Below are positions 1 to 6,515 of a DNA stretch of 6,777 nucleotides, in pieces. The notes under the pieces were generated by a model that was given only the letters and a program-made list of their open reading frames with translations, was not told the origin of the DNA and made no database searches. How positions within the stretch are numbered: position 1 is the stretch's first letter; each line of letters opens with the position of its first letter. Position numbers and translations under genes: made by a program. The stretch is from Nitrospira sp. UBA6909 (GTDB taxonomy: Bacteria; Nitrospirota; Nitrospiria; Nitrospirales; Nitrospiraceae). The DNA lies in NCBI GenBank assembly GCA_002451055.1, contig DKBD01000211.1, forward strand, positions 13,780-20,556. Reading direction: 5' to 3'.

Positions 1-483
1 ATGGAAGAAGCGTTTGAATCTGTTGAGGGGGTGGTCTCGGTGGTCTCCGGTTATATGGGGGGGGAGACCGCGAACCCGACGTATGCCCAAGTTTCAGCCG
101 GGGGAACAGGCCACGCTGAGTCCGTCGAGGTGAGTTATGATCCCGCGAAGGTCAAGTATCAGCAATTACTCGAGGCCTTTTGGCGCAATGTCGATCCGGT
201 AACGCCGAACGCCCAGTTCTGCGACCATGGGAGTCAATATCGGTCCGCCATCTTCTATAGCTCCGATGAGGAGAAGCGTCTGGCAGAAGAATCGAAGTCG
301 GCAATCGAACGGTCCAAACGGTTTTCTCAGCCTGTCGTGACGCAGCTGATGCAGGCTTCGACGTTTTATGTGGCGGAAGATTATCACCAGGATTACTATA
401 AAAAGAATCCTATCCGGTACAAATATTACAAGTTCAACTGTAAACGGACACAGCGGCTTGAAGCCCTGTGGGGGAAGCCATAA
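1..483 (+). CDS. msrA: Peptide-methionine (S)-S-oxide reductase MsrA, 5' end missing
   Basis: MsrA reduces the S-epimer of methionine sulfoxide in proteins and free methionine, repairing oxidative damage in the cytoplasm. The visible 160 residues cover nearly the whole fold: SGYMGG (16-21), NPTY (25-28), GTGHAE (35-40), FCDHGSQYR (73-81) and AEDYHQDYY (125-133). Counting against the E. coli enzyme with an offset of 54, the active-site residues Tyr82, Glu94, Asp129 and Tyr134 correspond to Tyr28, Glu40, Asp75 and Tyr80, all present. In this family the first visible Met normally follows GCFWC directly, so the catalytic Cys and true start lie left of the window; the ATG at base 1 is an internal codon. 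Cys147 (FNCKR) near the C-terminus is a candidate resolving cysteine (inference). The gene stops with TAA at 481-483. No strong terminator follows. Family assignment is very secure; only the 5' end is unknown. Confidence 0.96.
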   Translation: MEEAFESVEGVVSVVSGYMGGETANPTYAQVSAGGTGHAESVEVSYDPAKVKYQQLLEAFWRNVDPVTPNAQFCDHGSQYRSAIFYSSDEEKRLAEESKSAIERSKRFSQPVVTQLMQASTFYVAEDYHQDYYKKNPIRYKYYKFNCKRTQRLEALWGKP

Positions 484-655
484 CGGCTGATCCGAGGGGA
501 AAAACGACAGGGCAAGATGGCCCAAACGTGCATGAAGAGGCGTCTTTTTGAATAGATGGGCTCTCACGTTCTTGCGCATTCTCAGAGCTGATGGTGGCAT
601 GCCTCTTGGGTTGAACATCTGTGACCAAGTTCCTTCACGGGATAACTCGTAAGCA

Positions 656-1309
656 ATGGAACAATCCGGTCGCGCTGTGACACTCATTACCATGACACGG
701 ATGCATCGCTCCGCGTGGCGTGCTCTTCGTTATTTCGTCATCCTGTTGCTTCCCGGGATGATCATCGCGGCGACTCCGCGCGATATGAAGCCAGATTTTG
801 AAGGGCCTGTCCGCTATTCCCAGGAAGAAATTCGCCGAGCGATCACGTTCTACGCAAAGCGCTATCGCCTCGATCCGTCTTTGCTACGCGCCGTGATCAA
901 GACCGAATCGAACTTTCGTCAAGATGCCGTGTCGCAGAAGGGAGCGGTCGGGTTGATGCAGCTGATGCCGGAAACAGCGGCGACCCTGCGCGTGGCCGAT
1001 GTCTATGACTCCTTGCAAAACATCAGAGGGGGAGCGAAACAACTTCGCTACCTGCTGAACTTGTATGATGGCGACATGTCGCTGGCCCTTGCCGCCTACA
1101 ATGCGGGTGTCCGTCGTGTGAAGGGAGGGAGGATCCCACGAATTCGAGAAACCCGGTCGTATGTTCGGAAGGTGTTGAGGCAGTACGAGACGTATCGAGG
1201 AGTTCCCCGGTGCGGACGTTCCATGGACGAAACGTCTTGTAAGATCGGTTCTGGCCCGTACAAGACTAACCAGGGACAAACGGTGTCGGACACGGATCGA
1301 GCCGGATGA
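656..1309 (+). CDS. Exported lytic transglycosylase, SLT domain (LT family 1 type)
   Basis: Predicted to cleave the MurNAc-GlcNAc bond of peptidoglycan with formation of 1,6-anhydro-MurNAc, acting in the periplasm. With the 656 start the protein has 217 residues: a basic N-terminus, a hydrophobic stretch (about 26-39, YFVILLLPGMIIAA) that looks like a signal peptide or anchor, then the SLT domain (about 55-180). Diagnostic motifs are KTESNF (82-87, catalytic Glu84), AVSQKGAVGLMQLMP (91-105), NIRGGAKQLRYLL (122-134), LALAAYNAG (143-151) and GGRIPRIRETRSYV (157-170). The last 35 residues form a polar tail with two cysteines (186, 195). The start is uncertain: ATG 656 has only a weak GGGA at 639-642 and gives an unusually long n-region, while in-frame ATGs at 692 and 701 would give a more typical signal peptide but lack a clear ribosome site. 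It stands alone, 172 bases after msrA and convergent with the PilZ gene. It resembles short stand-alone SLT proteins rather than full-length Slt70 or MltC. Confidence 0.9.
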   Translation: MEQSGRAVTLITMTRMHRSAWRALRYFVILLLPGMIIAATPRDMKPDFEGPVRYSQEEIRRAITFYAKRYRLDPSLLRAVIKTESNFRQDAVSQKGAVGLMQLMPETAATLRVADVYDSLQNIRGGAKQLRYLLNLYDGDMSLALAAYNAGVRRVKGGRIPRIRETRSYVRKVLRQYETYRGVPRCGRSMDETSCKIGSGPYKTNQGQTVSDTDRAG

Positions 1310-1325
1310 GATGATGGGAGTCACG

Positions 1326-1694
1326 CTAGGGTCTTGATTTCATGATCAACGCCCTCAGCCGTTCCCGTTGAGCCAGTCGAATCTCAGTGAACTCCAGTCC
1401 GAATTGCTCGCCGTCGACCCACCGCACGATGCTCTGGTCGACCCGAAGCGGCCACGTATAGTCGGATAAGAAGAAAGAAAGCTTCAGGACCATTCCGACG
1501 TTCAGTTCAACCCGGGAAATTGCCCGACAGCCGGTCGTTGAAACGCCCAGCACCGTGGCTTCCCCCTCGAAGTCATCGTCCCCGAAGAAGAACATGCGGC
1601 AGCTTACGTTGGCTCTCCGTCCCCGCCGTTCTATCTGTGTCGCGTACTCCTGACTCGCGGGAAGCTCTTCCCTCTCTAAAGCTACAGGTTCCAT
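1326..1694 (-). CDS. Single-domain PilZ protein (probable c-di-GMP receptor)
   Basis: A 122-residue soluble protein that fits a PilZ domain almost end to end. PilZ domains bind cyclic di-GMP and change partner activity in motility, adhesion or exopolysaccharide control. The first ligand motif RxxxR is visible as ERRGRR (Arg23 and Arg27). The second motif, normally (D/N)xSxxG, reads G-V-S-T-T-G (50-55), so Ser52 and Gly55 are kept but the acidic/amide position is Gly50. The C-terminal part (WPLRVDQSIVRWVDGEQFGLEF, quoted here as WPLRV 81-85 and FGLEF 98-102) is the usual barrel-closing strand pattern of this family. No signal peptide or membrane segment is seen. The start at 1694 is supported by an excellent Shine-Dalgarno sequence (AAGGGAGGGA, plus-strand 1701-1710) six bases upstream. 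The gene is convergent with the transglycosylase (16 bases between stops) and divergent from the aminotransferase. The partner and output are unknown. Confidence 0.88.
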   Translation of the reverse strand: MEPVALEREELPASQEYATQIERRGRRANVSCRMFFFGDDDFEGEATVLGVSTTGCRAISRVELNVGMVLKLSFFLSDYTWPLRVDQSIVRWVDGEQFGLEFTEIRLAQRERLRALIMKSRP

Positions 1695-1748
1695 CGCATG
1701 TCCCTCCCTTCATGACAACCTTAACAGCAACGGCTGGGGTTTCATTCC

Positions 1749-1778
1749 CTGATGGCAGTACCGCGAAAGGGGTATGAT
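1749..1778 (+). promoter_or_regulatory. Candidate promoter of the aminotransferase gene
   Basis: A -10-like TATGAT lies at 1773-1778 (5 of 6 to TATAAT), with a weaker -35-like CTGATG at 1749-1754 (3 of 6) and an 18-base spacer. Transcription would begin near 1785, giving a leader of about 60 bases that is almost entirely the stem-loop listed next. The only other -35-like string, TTGACG at 1790-1795, has no acceptable -10 at 16-18 bases. Moderate to low confidence because the -35 is poor. Confidence 0.35.
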
Positions 1779-1788
1779 TCGGGGGGAT

Positions 1789-1835
1789 CTTGACGGCTGA
1801 CTGCCCATTTGCGAAAAAGAAAGCGGGCAATCAAG
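1789..1835 (+). promoter_or_regulatory. Leader stem-loop next to the aminotransferase ribosome binding site
   Basis: CTTGA (1789-1793) and TGCCC (1802-1806) are complementary to TCAAG (1831-1835) and GGGCA (1825-1829), with a seven-base bulge (1794-1800), one C-A mismatch (1801/1830) and an 18-base purine-rich loop. The right arm ends one base before the Shine-Dalgarno AAAGGAG (1836-1842). The pairing is seen directly; a role in translation is inference. Confidence 0.35.
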
Positions 1836-1846
1836 AAAGGAGCGAC

Positions 1847-3010
1847 ATGATAAATCGGGCAGTCAGTCAGCGGATGGCGGAATTGGCTCAATCGGAAATT
1901 CGGGCGATGACACAGGCCTGTGCGAGCGCAAAGGGGCTCAATATGGCTCAAGGAGTCTGCGATACGCCGGTTCCTCCTACCGTGCTCCAAGCGGCCCAGC
2001 GGGCGATCAAGGACGGCTGCAACGTCTATACGCGGTTCGACGGATTACCGGAATTGCGTCAGGCCCTCGCCGGAAAGCTGGCGCACTACAACGGGATCAA
2101 GGCCGATTCCGAAACGGAGATTGTGGTCAGTGCCGGGGCGACCGGTGCCTTTCACTGTGCATCCGAAGCGCTGCTGGATCCCGGCGATGAAGTCATCCTG
2201 TTCGAGCCCTACTATCAATACCACATCAGCGCCTTGCGCGCGGTAGAAGCGGTGCCGGTGATTGTGAAGATGCGAGCTCCGGAATGGAGCTTCGCCGTGC
2301 CTCAATTAGAGCAGGCAGTTACATCGAAGACGAAGGCCATTATCGTCAATTCCCCTGGAAATCCATCCGGTAAGGTCTTTACGCGAGAGGAATTGGAAGC
2401 AATTGCGGGACTGGCGCGTCGTCAGGACCTCTTTGTATTTACGGACGAAATCTATGAATACTTCCTCTACGATGGACGAGCCCATGTGAGCATCGCCGCG
2501 TTGCCGGATATGGCTGAGCGGACGATCACGATCGGCGGGTACTCAAAGACGTTCAGCGTTACAGGATGGCGCATCGGCTATGCGGTCGCAGCCCGACCAT
2601 GGGCACAGGCCATCGGCGCCGTCAACGATCTGCTCTACGTCTGTGCTCCGGCTCCGCTCCAGATGGGGGTGACAGGTGGAATCCTGGGACTGTCCGAGGA
2701 TTTCTATGCGGATCTCGTGCGCTCGTATCAGCGGAAGCGTGATCGGTTCTGCAATGCGCTGGTCGAGGCGGGATTGGCACCGTCCATTCCAAGCGGCGCC
2801 TACTACGTCCTGGCTGATGTGTCGAAGCTGCCTGGTTCAACCGGGAAGGCTCGCGCGATGTATCTGTTGGAGAAGGCCGGTGTGGCGGGCGTGCCGGGGG
2901 AAGCCTTCTTCTCGGGAGAAGAAGGCGCCAATTTCATCCGTTTCAGTTATGCCAAGACCGACGAAGATCTCGATGAAGCTTGCTGTCGCCTGACCAGAGT
3001 TAAGCTCTAG
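1847..3010 (+). CDS. PLP-dependent aminotransferase, class I/II (fold type I)
   Basis: A 387-residue cytoplasmic enzyme that should transfer an amino group between an amino acid and a 2-oxo acid. Hallmarks, numbered from the 1847 start: TRFDGLPELR (62-71), SAGATGAFH (95-103), FEPYYQYH (119-126), NSPGNPSG (168-175, with Asn172 as the PLP/substrate Asn), TDEIYE (199-204, Asp200 for the pyridine nitrogen and Tyr203), and GGYSKTFSVTGWRIGY (230-245) with Lys234 as the Schiff-base lysine. Arg365 in FIRFSYA is the expected carboxylate-binding Arg. Length and motifs fit the aspartate/kynurenine/methionine aminotransferase branch; the exact substrate cannot be read from sequence, so I give no symbol. 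The start is set at ATG 1847 because AAAGGAG (1836-1842) lies four bases upstream; the in-frame codon at 1790 would add 19 atypical residues. It is divergent from the PilZ gene and 160 bases upstream of corA. Confidence 0.93.
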   Translation: MINRAVSQRMAELAQSEIRAMTQACASAKGLNMAQGVCDTPVPPTVLQAAQRAIKDGCNVYTRFDGLPELRQALAGKLAHYNGIKADSETEIVVSAGATGAFHCASEALLDPGDEVILFEPYYQYHISALRAVEAVPVIVKMRAPEWSFAVPQLEQAVTSKTKAIIVNSPGNPSGKVFTREELEAIAGLARRQDLFVFTDEIYEYFLYDGRAHVSIAALPDMAERTITIGGYSKTFSVTGWRIGYAVAARPWAQAIGAVNDLLYVCAPAPLQMGVTGGILGLSEDFYADLVRSYQRKRDRFCNALVEAGLAPSIPSGAYYVLADVSKLPGSTGKARAMYLLEKAGVAGVPGEAFFSGEEGANFIRFSYAKTDEDLDEACCRLTRVKL

Positions 3011-3114
3011 CTCGCGCCTACTGAGCCTTGAGGGCTTCCATCGGCCCAGTCCGAGCTTCTTCCATGCGCTCCGTTGCCAAGTCGACAGTCCACCAAGTAT
3101 TGGAATGGAATATC

Positions 3115-3127
3115 GGAGCGAAGCTCC
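3115..3127 (+). repeat. Short perfect hairpin upstream of corA
   Basis: GGAGC (3115-3119), a GAA triloop, then GCTCC (3123-3127). It lies about 45 bases before the corA start and is not followed by a T-run, so it is not a normal intrinsic terminator for the upstream aminotransferase gene. A second, imperfect inverted repeat, ACTGAGCC (3020-3027) with GGCCCAGT (3043-3050), one mismatch and 15-base loop, lies just after the aminotransferase stop, also without a T-run. Confidence 0.35.
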
Positions 3128-3132
3128 CCGTC

Positions 3133-3161
3133 TTGACCCACTGCCAAAATCTGCGTACAAG
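3133..3161 (+). promoter_or_regulatory. Weak candidate promoter of corA
   Basis: TTGACC (3133-3138, 5 of 6 to the -35 consensus) is 17 bases from TACAAG (3156-3161, 4 of 6 to the -10). Transcription would start within a few bases of the corA ATG at 3171, which would remove the Shine-Dalgarno-like GCAGGG (3161-3166), so this may not be the functional promoter. An alternative pair is TCGACA (3082-3087) with TGGAAT (3106-3111), 18-base spacer. Confidence 0.2.
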
Positions 3162-3170
3162 CAGGGTACG

Positions 3171-4226
3171 ATGAAACTGGTTCAGAAGCGATCGAAAAAG
3201 ACGGGATTATCACCCGGCACGCTGATCCACATCGGCGAGAAGAAAGCAGAGACGACTACCATCGCCCTCTTCAACTATTCCAGCCAACAGTGCGACGAGC
3301 GAGTCGTCACGACTCCCAACGAACTCCAACCGCCCCTAGACGAAACTGTCACATGGGTCAATGTCGGTGGTGTCCACAAAGTCGACATGCTGGAAGTTTT
3401 CGGGAAGCAATTTGGCCTCCACCCTCTGCTGTTGGAGGACATCGCCAATACCGATCAGCGTCCGAAGCTCGACGACTACGAGACGTATTTATTCCTGGTG
3501 ATGAAGATGCTGACCATGACCGAGCGTGGAGATATCCTCTTCGAGCAGGTGAGTTTCGTGCTTGGGCGCAATTATGTGCTGTCGTTTCAAGAGGATGCGA
3601 CAGACGTGTTTCAACCTGTCAGAGATCGCTTGCGGGGCGGGAAGGGGCGGCTCCGGCAAAATGGCTCGGACTATCTGCTCTATTCGTTAGTGGACGCGGT
3701 CGTCGACCAATATTTTTCCGTGTTGGAGGCGCTCGGCGAAAAGATCGAATTGCTGCAAGAGCGGGTGATGGCTGATCCCAAACCCGATACCCTTCACGAT
3801 ATTCATGCGCTGAAGCGACAGTTGTTGTTTGTGCGCCGGGCGGTCTGGCCGCTGCGCGAAGCGATCAATAGTTTATCCCGGTCGGACTGTCCGTACCTGC
3901 GTGAGCCCACGACGCTGTTCTTCCGCGATGTCTACGATCACGTCGTGCAGATCGTCGATACGATTGAGACCTTGCGTGAAATGGTCTCGGCGAGCTTGGA
4001 CATTTATCTGTCAAGTGTGAGCTACCGGCTCAATGCCGTGATGCGGATACTCACCGTCATCACGACGATTTTCATGCCCCTCAGCTTCATCGCCGGCATT
4101 TATGGGATGAATTTCGACCATATGCCGGAACTGAAATGGGAATGGGGTTATCCCATCGTCCTTGGAGTCATGGGAATGGTGGCGGCGGGGATGCTCATCG
4201 GATTCCGCAAGCGGAAGTGGCTCTAG
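3171..4226 (+). CDS. corA: CorA-family magnesium/cobalt channel
   Basis: CorA forms a homopentameric inner-membrane channel for Mg2+ (and Co2+/Ni2+), gated by cytoplasmic Mg2+. The protein is 351 residues, the length I recall for Thermotoga maritima CorA, and aligns with it along its whole length from memory. Features: GLSPGTLIHIG near the N-terminus, alpha/beta cytoplasmic domain with HPLLLEDI (Asp90, matching regulatory Asp89), the long stalk helix, FRDVYDH (251-257) with Asp253 of the second intersubunit Mg2+ site, YLSSVSYRLNAVM, TM1 (about 291-312), the pore-loop signature YGMN (311-314), then MPELKWEWGYP and TM2 (about 327-346), and the basic C-terminus RKRKWL. Residue 305 is Ser where the Thermotoga protein has Thr. 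The start ATG 3171 is preferred over 3105 because of the length match and GCAGGG five bases upstream. It is convergent with leuD. Confidence 0.95.
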   Translation: MKLVQKRSKKTGLSPGTLIHIGEKKAETTTIALFNYSSQQCDERVVTTPNELQPPLDETVTWVNVGGVHKVDMLEVFGKQFGLHPLLLEDIANTDQRPKLDDYETYLFLVMKMLTMTERGDILFEQVSFVLGRNYVLSFQEDATDVFQPVRDRLRGGKGRLRQNGSDYLLYSLVDAVVDQYFSVLEALGEKIELLQERVMADPKPDTLHDIHALKRQLLFVRRAVWPLREAINSLSRSDCPYLREPTTLFFRDVYDHVVQIVDTIETLREMVSASLDIYLSSVSYRLNAVMRILTVITTIFMPLSFIAGIYGMNFDHMPELKWEWGYPIVLGVMGMVAAGMLIGFRKRKWL

Positions 4227-4233
4227 TCAGGCG

Positions 4234-4256
4234 TTTCCGAACAGCTCTTTCCGAAC
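4234..4256. repeat. Two direct copies of a 9-bp sequence
   Basis: TTTCCGAAC occurs at 4234-4242 and again at 4248-4256, 14 bases apart start to start, in the 90-base spacer between the convergent corA and leuD genes. Both copies are perfect. Function unknown; a small slippage duplication is the simplest explanation. Confidence 0.5.
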
Positions 4257-4283
4257 TTCCGTGCGATCGATGAGGAGGGGTCT

Positions 4284-4308
4284 CCACCCATTTGATCGGT
4301 GGTCTTTA
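4284..4308 (+). terminator. Possible weak intrinsic terminator of corA
   Basis: CCACC (4284-4288), nine-base loop, GGTGG (4298-4302), then TCTTTA (4303-4308). The stem is short and the T-run is interrupted, so the call is tentative. It lies 58 bases after the corA stop and just before the end of the oppositely oriented leuD, where a terminator is expected. Read on the other strand it lacks a T-run. Confidence 0.28.
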
Positions 4309-4316
4309 TCGGTGCG

Positions 4317-4937
4317 CTACTTGATGTCGGTGAAGAGCCACGGCGCCTCCTGCTTACGGCGTCGTTCATAGTCGGAGATCGCCGCTTCATGCTCCAGCGT
4401 AAGGCCTATGGTGTCGAGTCCCCGATACAGGCAATCCTTCCGGAAGGGATCGATCTCAAATCGATAGGTTGTCCCGCGCGGTGTCGTGACCCGTTGGTTG
4501 CCGAGGTCCACGGTGAGTGTGTAGCCCTCTGTGTCCACCACATCCTTTATGATGGACAACACTTCGTCCGCCTTCAGCACGACCGGTAAGATACCGTTCT
4601 GGAAACAGTTGTTGTAGAAAATGTCGGCGAAGCTTGGCGCGATCACGCACCGGAACCCTTGATCGAGTAAAGCCCATGGCGCGTGCTCGCGGGATGAGCC
4701 GCAACCAAAGTTATCCCGGGTCACCAAAACGGTGGCGCCCTGATAGCGGGATTGGTTCAAGAAAAAATCAGGGTCAGGCGAGCCGTCTCTCTTTCTGCGC
4801 CAGTCGAAAAAGAGCCCCTCGCGGAGGCCTGTCCGTTTGATCGTCTTCAGAAACTGTTTGGGAATGATCTGGTCCGTATCGACGTTGACGCGATCGAGCG
4901 GAGCCACAAGGCCGGTCAGTTGTGTGAAAGCTTGCAT
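4317..4937 (-). CDS. leuD: 3-isopropylmalate dehydratase small subunit
   Basis: Small subunit of isopropylmalate isomerase, which with LeuC interconverts 2- and 3-isopropylmalate in leucine biosynthesis. The 206 residues are close to the usual length of about 200 and carry the aconitase swivel domain: [17 protein letters not shown] (16-32), [11 protein letters not shown], then [15 protein letters not shown] (76-90), which contributes substrate-binding residues, and [19 protein letters not shown] (100-118). The C-terminal [23 protein letters not shown] is also typical. The start at 4937 has GAGG (plus-strand 4943-4946) five bases upstream. It follows leuC by 94 bases on the same strand, so one transcript is likely, but the gap is larger than in many leuCD operons and is filled by a repeat element that reaches the ribosome site. 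Its stop is 90 bases from the convergent corA stop. No anomalies in the coding sequence. Confidence 0.97.
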   Translation of the reverse strand: MQAFTQLTGLVAPLDRVNVDTDQIIPKQFLKTIKRTGLREGLFFDWRRKRDGSPDPDFFLNQSRYQGATVLVTRDNFGCGSSREHAPWALLDQGFRCVIAPSFADIFYNNCFQNGILPVVLKADEVLSIIKDVVDTEGYTLTVDLGNQRVTTPRGTTYRFEIDPFRKDCLYRGLDTIGLTLEHEAAISDYERRRKQEAPWLFTDIK

Positions 4938-4942
4938 GAATT

Positions 4943-4946
4943 CCTC
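4943..4946 (-). promoter_or_regulatory. leuD ribosome binding site at the edge of the repeat element
   Basis: GAGG read on the minus strand, five bases before the leuD ATG at 4937. Its first base is also the last base of a complementary arm (plus-strand 4946-4959) that can pair with 5005-5020, so access to this site may depend on folding of the intergenic transcript. Confidence 0.55.
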
Positions 4947-5027
4947 GTTAGGGGTGAGGCGTGAAGGGTAAGGTGTGGTGTGGCAGTCGTAATCTGCCTG
5001 GCAATCCTATCACCCTAACCGCTCACC
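4947..5027. repeat. Degenerate heptamer repeat with inverted second arm, between leuC and leuD
   Basis: On the plus strand five consecutive 7-bp units occupy 4947-4981: GTTAGGG, GTGAGGC, GTGAAGG, GTAAGGT and GTGGTGT. On the minus strand, bases 5026 back to 5006 hold three similar units: GTGAGCG, GTTAGGG and TGATAGG. Between the arms is a perfect hairpin, GGCAG (4982-4986) and CTGCC (4994-4998) with a seven-base loop. The whole element is therefore roughly palindromic and takes up most of the 94-base spacer. Similar GTGAGGC/GTGAGGG-type arrays are, as I recall, dispersed between genes in Nitrospira-like genomes; I cannot check this here. It could act on mRNA stability or leuC:leuD stoichiometry, or be a passive repeat. 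Confidence 0.6.
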
Positions 5028-5031
5028 GGGC

Positions 5032-6435
5032 TTAGGACCACTTCCTGATGTCCACAAAGTGCCCTTCAATTGCGGCCGCCACCGCCATGGCTGGCGAAAC
5101 TAGGTGTGTTCGTCCTCCTGCTCCCTGGCGCCCTTCGAAATTTCGGTTGCTGGTGGAGGCGCATCGTTCGCCCGGCTGAAGCACGTCGGCATTCATCGCC
5201 AAGCACATGCTGCAGCCGGCCTCTCGCCACTCGAATCCGGCCTCGCGGAAGACACGGTCGAGCCCTTCCGACTCGGCTTGGACCTTGACGAGTCCAGATC
5301 CTGGAACCACCATGGCGTGCACCGTCTTGGCGACCTTTTTCCCCTTGGCGAAGCCGGCAGCGAGACGGAGATCTTCAATGCGAGAATTGGTGCAGGAGCC
5401 GATAAAGACCTTATCGATCTTAATATCCGTTATCGGCATGTTGGGAGTAAGTCCCATGTATGCCAATGCCCGTTCCGTCGCACGTTTTGTATTCTCGTCC
5501 GACATGGATTGTGGATCGGGCACGTTCTGATCCACGCCGGACACCATGCCGGGACTTGTTCCCCAACTGACTTGCGGGGCGATGTCTTCCGCCCGCAAGA
5601 TTACTGTGGCGTCATACCTGGCATTCGCATCGGTCTTGAGCTGTCTCCATGTTGCCACCGCCTGCTCAAAGAGGTCCCCTGTTGGTGCGAGCGGGCGTCC
5701 CTTGATGTAGGCGATCGTCTTGTCGTCCGGTGCGACCATGCCGGCGCGTGCCCCACCCTCGATCGACATATTACAAAGAGTCATGCGCCCCTCCATGCTC
5801 AAGGCGCGAATGGCCGAGCCTGTGTACTCAATCACATGCCCGGTCCCTCCGGCGGTGCCGATCTTTCCGATGATGGCGAGGATGATGTCCTTGGCCGAGC
5901 AGCGGTCCGAAAGGGTCCCGTCAACGCGGATCTCCATCGTCTTGGGCCGCTTCTGAACCAAACACTGGGTGGCCAGCACATGTTCAACTTCGCTGGTCCC
6001 GATGCCGAATGCCAGCGCGCCGAACGCCCCGTGGGTCGACGTATGGGAGTCTCCGCAGACGATCGTCGTGCCCGGCAACGTGAAGCCTTGCTCGGGGCCG
6101 ATGACGTGAACGACCCCCTGACGGATGTCGTTCATACCAAACAGGGTAATTCCAAAATCCCGGCAGTTTTCTTCCAGAGTATGAATCTGTTTGGCGCTGG
6201 TGGGATCGGCAATTGGCAGTTTCCGGTCGGTCGTGGGCACATTGTGGTCGGGAACCGCGAGCGTCGCGGCAGGCCGACGCGGCTGTCGCCCGGCGAGCTT
6301 CAATCCTTCAAAAGCTTGAGGCGATGTGACTTCATGGACGAGCTGCCGATCAATATAGAGCAGCGTGGTGCCGTCCTGTTCGGCACGGACCACATGGGAC
6401 TCCCAAATTTTCTCGAATAACGTCGTGCCGGCCAT
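5032..6435 (-). CDS. leuC: 3-isopropylmalate dehydratase large subunit
   Basis: Large, catalytic [4Fe-4S] subunit of isopropylmalate isomerase (aconitase superfamily), partner of LeuD. From the 6435 start it has 467 residues, matching the bacterial family. It opens with [16 protein letters not shown] and contains [10 protein letters not shown] (62-71), [28 protein letters not shown] (127-154, in part), [31 protein letters not shown], and the cluster ligands Cys348 (GSCTNSR), Cys408 and Cys411 (AGCSMC), one residue off the E. coli positions 347, 407 and 410. The C-terminal [10 protein letters not shown] and [20 protein letters not shown] are standard. The start at 6435 is favoured by GAGGGG (plus-strand 6442-6447) six bases upstream; an in-frame ATG at 6474 would add 13 unrelated residues and sits at the predicted transcription start. 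A long open frame on the opposite strand (5104-6420) is a codon-bias shadow. Confidence 0.97.
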   Translation of the reverse strand: MAGTTLFEKIWESHVVRAEQDGTTLLYIDRQLVHEVTSPQAFEGLKLAGRQPRRPAATLAVPDHNVPTTDRKLPIADPTSAKQIHTLEENCRDFGITLFGMNDIRQGVVHVIGPEQGFTLPGTTIVCGDSHTSTHGAFGALAFGIGTSEVEHVLATQCLVQKRPKTMEIRVDGTLSDRCSAKDIILAIIGKIGTAGGTGHVIEYTGSAIRALSMEGRMTLCNMSIEGGARAGMVAPDDKTIAYIKGRPLAPTGDLFEQAVATWRQLKTDANARYDATVILRAEDIAPQVSWGTSPGMVSGVDQNVPDPQSMSDENTKRATERALAYMGLTPNMPITDIKIDKVFIGSCTNSRIEDLRLAAGFAKGKKVAKTVHAMVVPGSGLVKVQAESEGLDRVFREAGFEWREAGCSMCLAMNADVLQPGERCASTSNRNFEGRQGAGGRTHLVSPAMAVAAAIEGHFVDIRKWS

Positions 6436-6485
6436 GACGCACCCCTCGCTGTTCTGCCGTCTCCACACAACCAAAAAGAGGGGGT

Positions 6486-6515
6486 ATTATACATAGACGG
6501 GTGAGCGCATGCCAG
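6486..6515 (-). promoter_or_regulatory. Probable sigma70-type promoter of leuCD
   Basis: Read on the minus strand, a perfect TATAAT lies at 6491-6486, with CTGGCA (6515-6510, 4 of 6 to TTGACA) 18 bases upstream. Transcription would start near 6479, about 44 bases before the leuC ATG. That leader is too short for a leucine attenuator peptide or a T-box, and no leucine-rich small frame is seen in it, so any leucine control would have to act at initiation or elsewhere. Confidence 0.65.

Noticed and set aside
525..570. Possible msrA terminator (AACGTG with CACGTT, and inner AAGA-GGCG-TCTT followed by TTT)
   Set aside because: The inner stem has only four AT-rich pairs and the outer pairing has a 34-base loop; not a credible intrinsic terminator.
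166..693. 175-codon minus-strand frame across the end of msrA and the following spacer
   Set aside because: It overlaps the conserved MsrA catalytic region, has no recognisable motif and no ribosome site.
884..1324. 146-codon minus-strand frame opposite the transglycosylase
   Set aside because: Shadow of the SLT domain gene; no family features.
3290..3775. 161-codon plus-strand frame within corA
   Set aside because: Out-of-frame overlap with the clearly conserved CorA sequence; composition typical of a shadow frame.
4203..4216. TTCCGC/GCGGAA inverted repeat at the end of corA as a terminator
   Set aside because: It is inside the coding sequence for the conserved basic C-terminus, has almost no loop and no T-run.
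5104..6420. 438-codon open frame on the plus strand opposite leuC
   Set aside because: It lies inside the unmistakable leuC gene, its translation is rich in Arg, His and Gly without any family motif, and GC-rich codon bias commonly leaves such antisense frames open.
4317..6435. leuC, leuD and the aminotransferase as parts of one new pathway cluster
   Set aside because: The aminotransferase is separated by corA and lies on the other strand; its substrate cannot be read from sequence.
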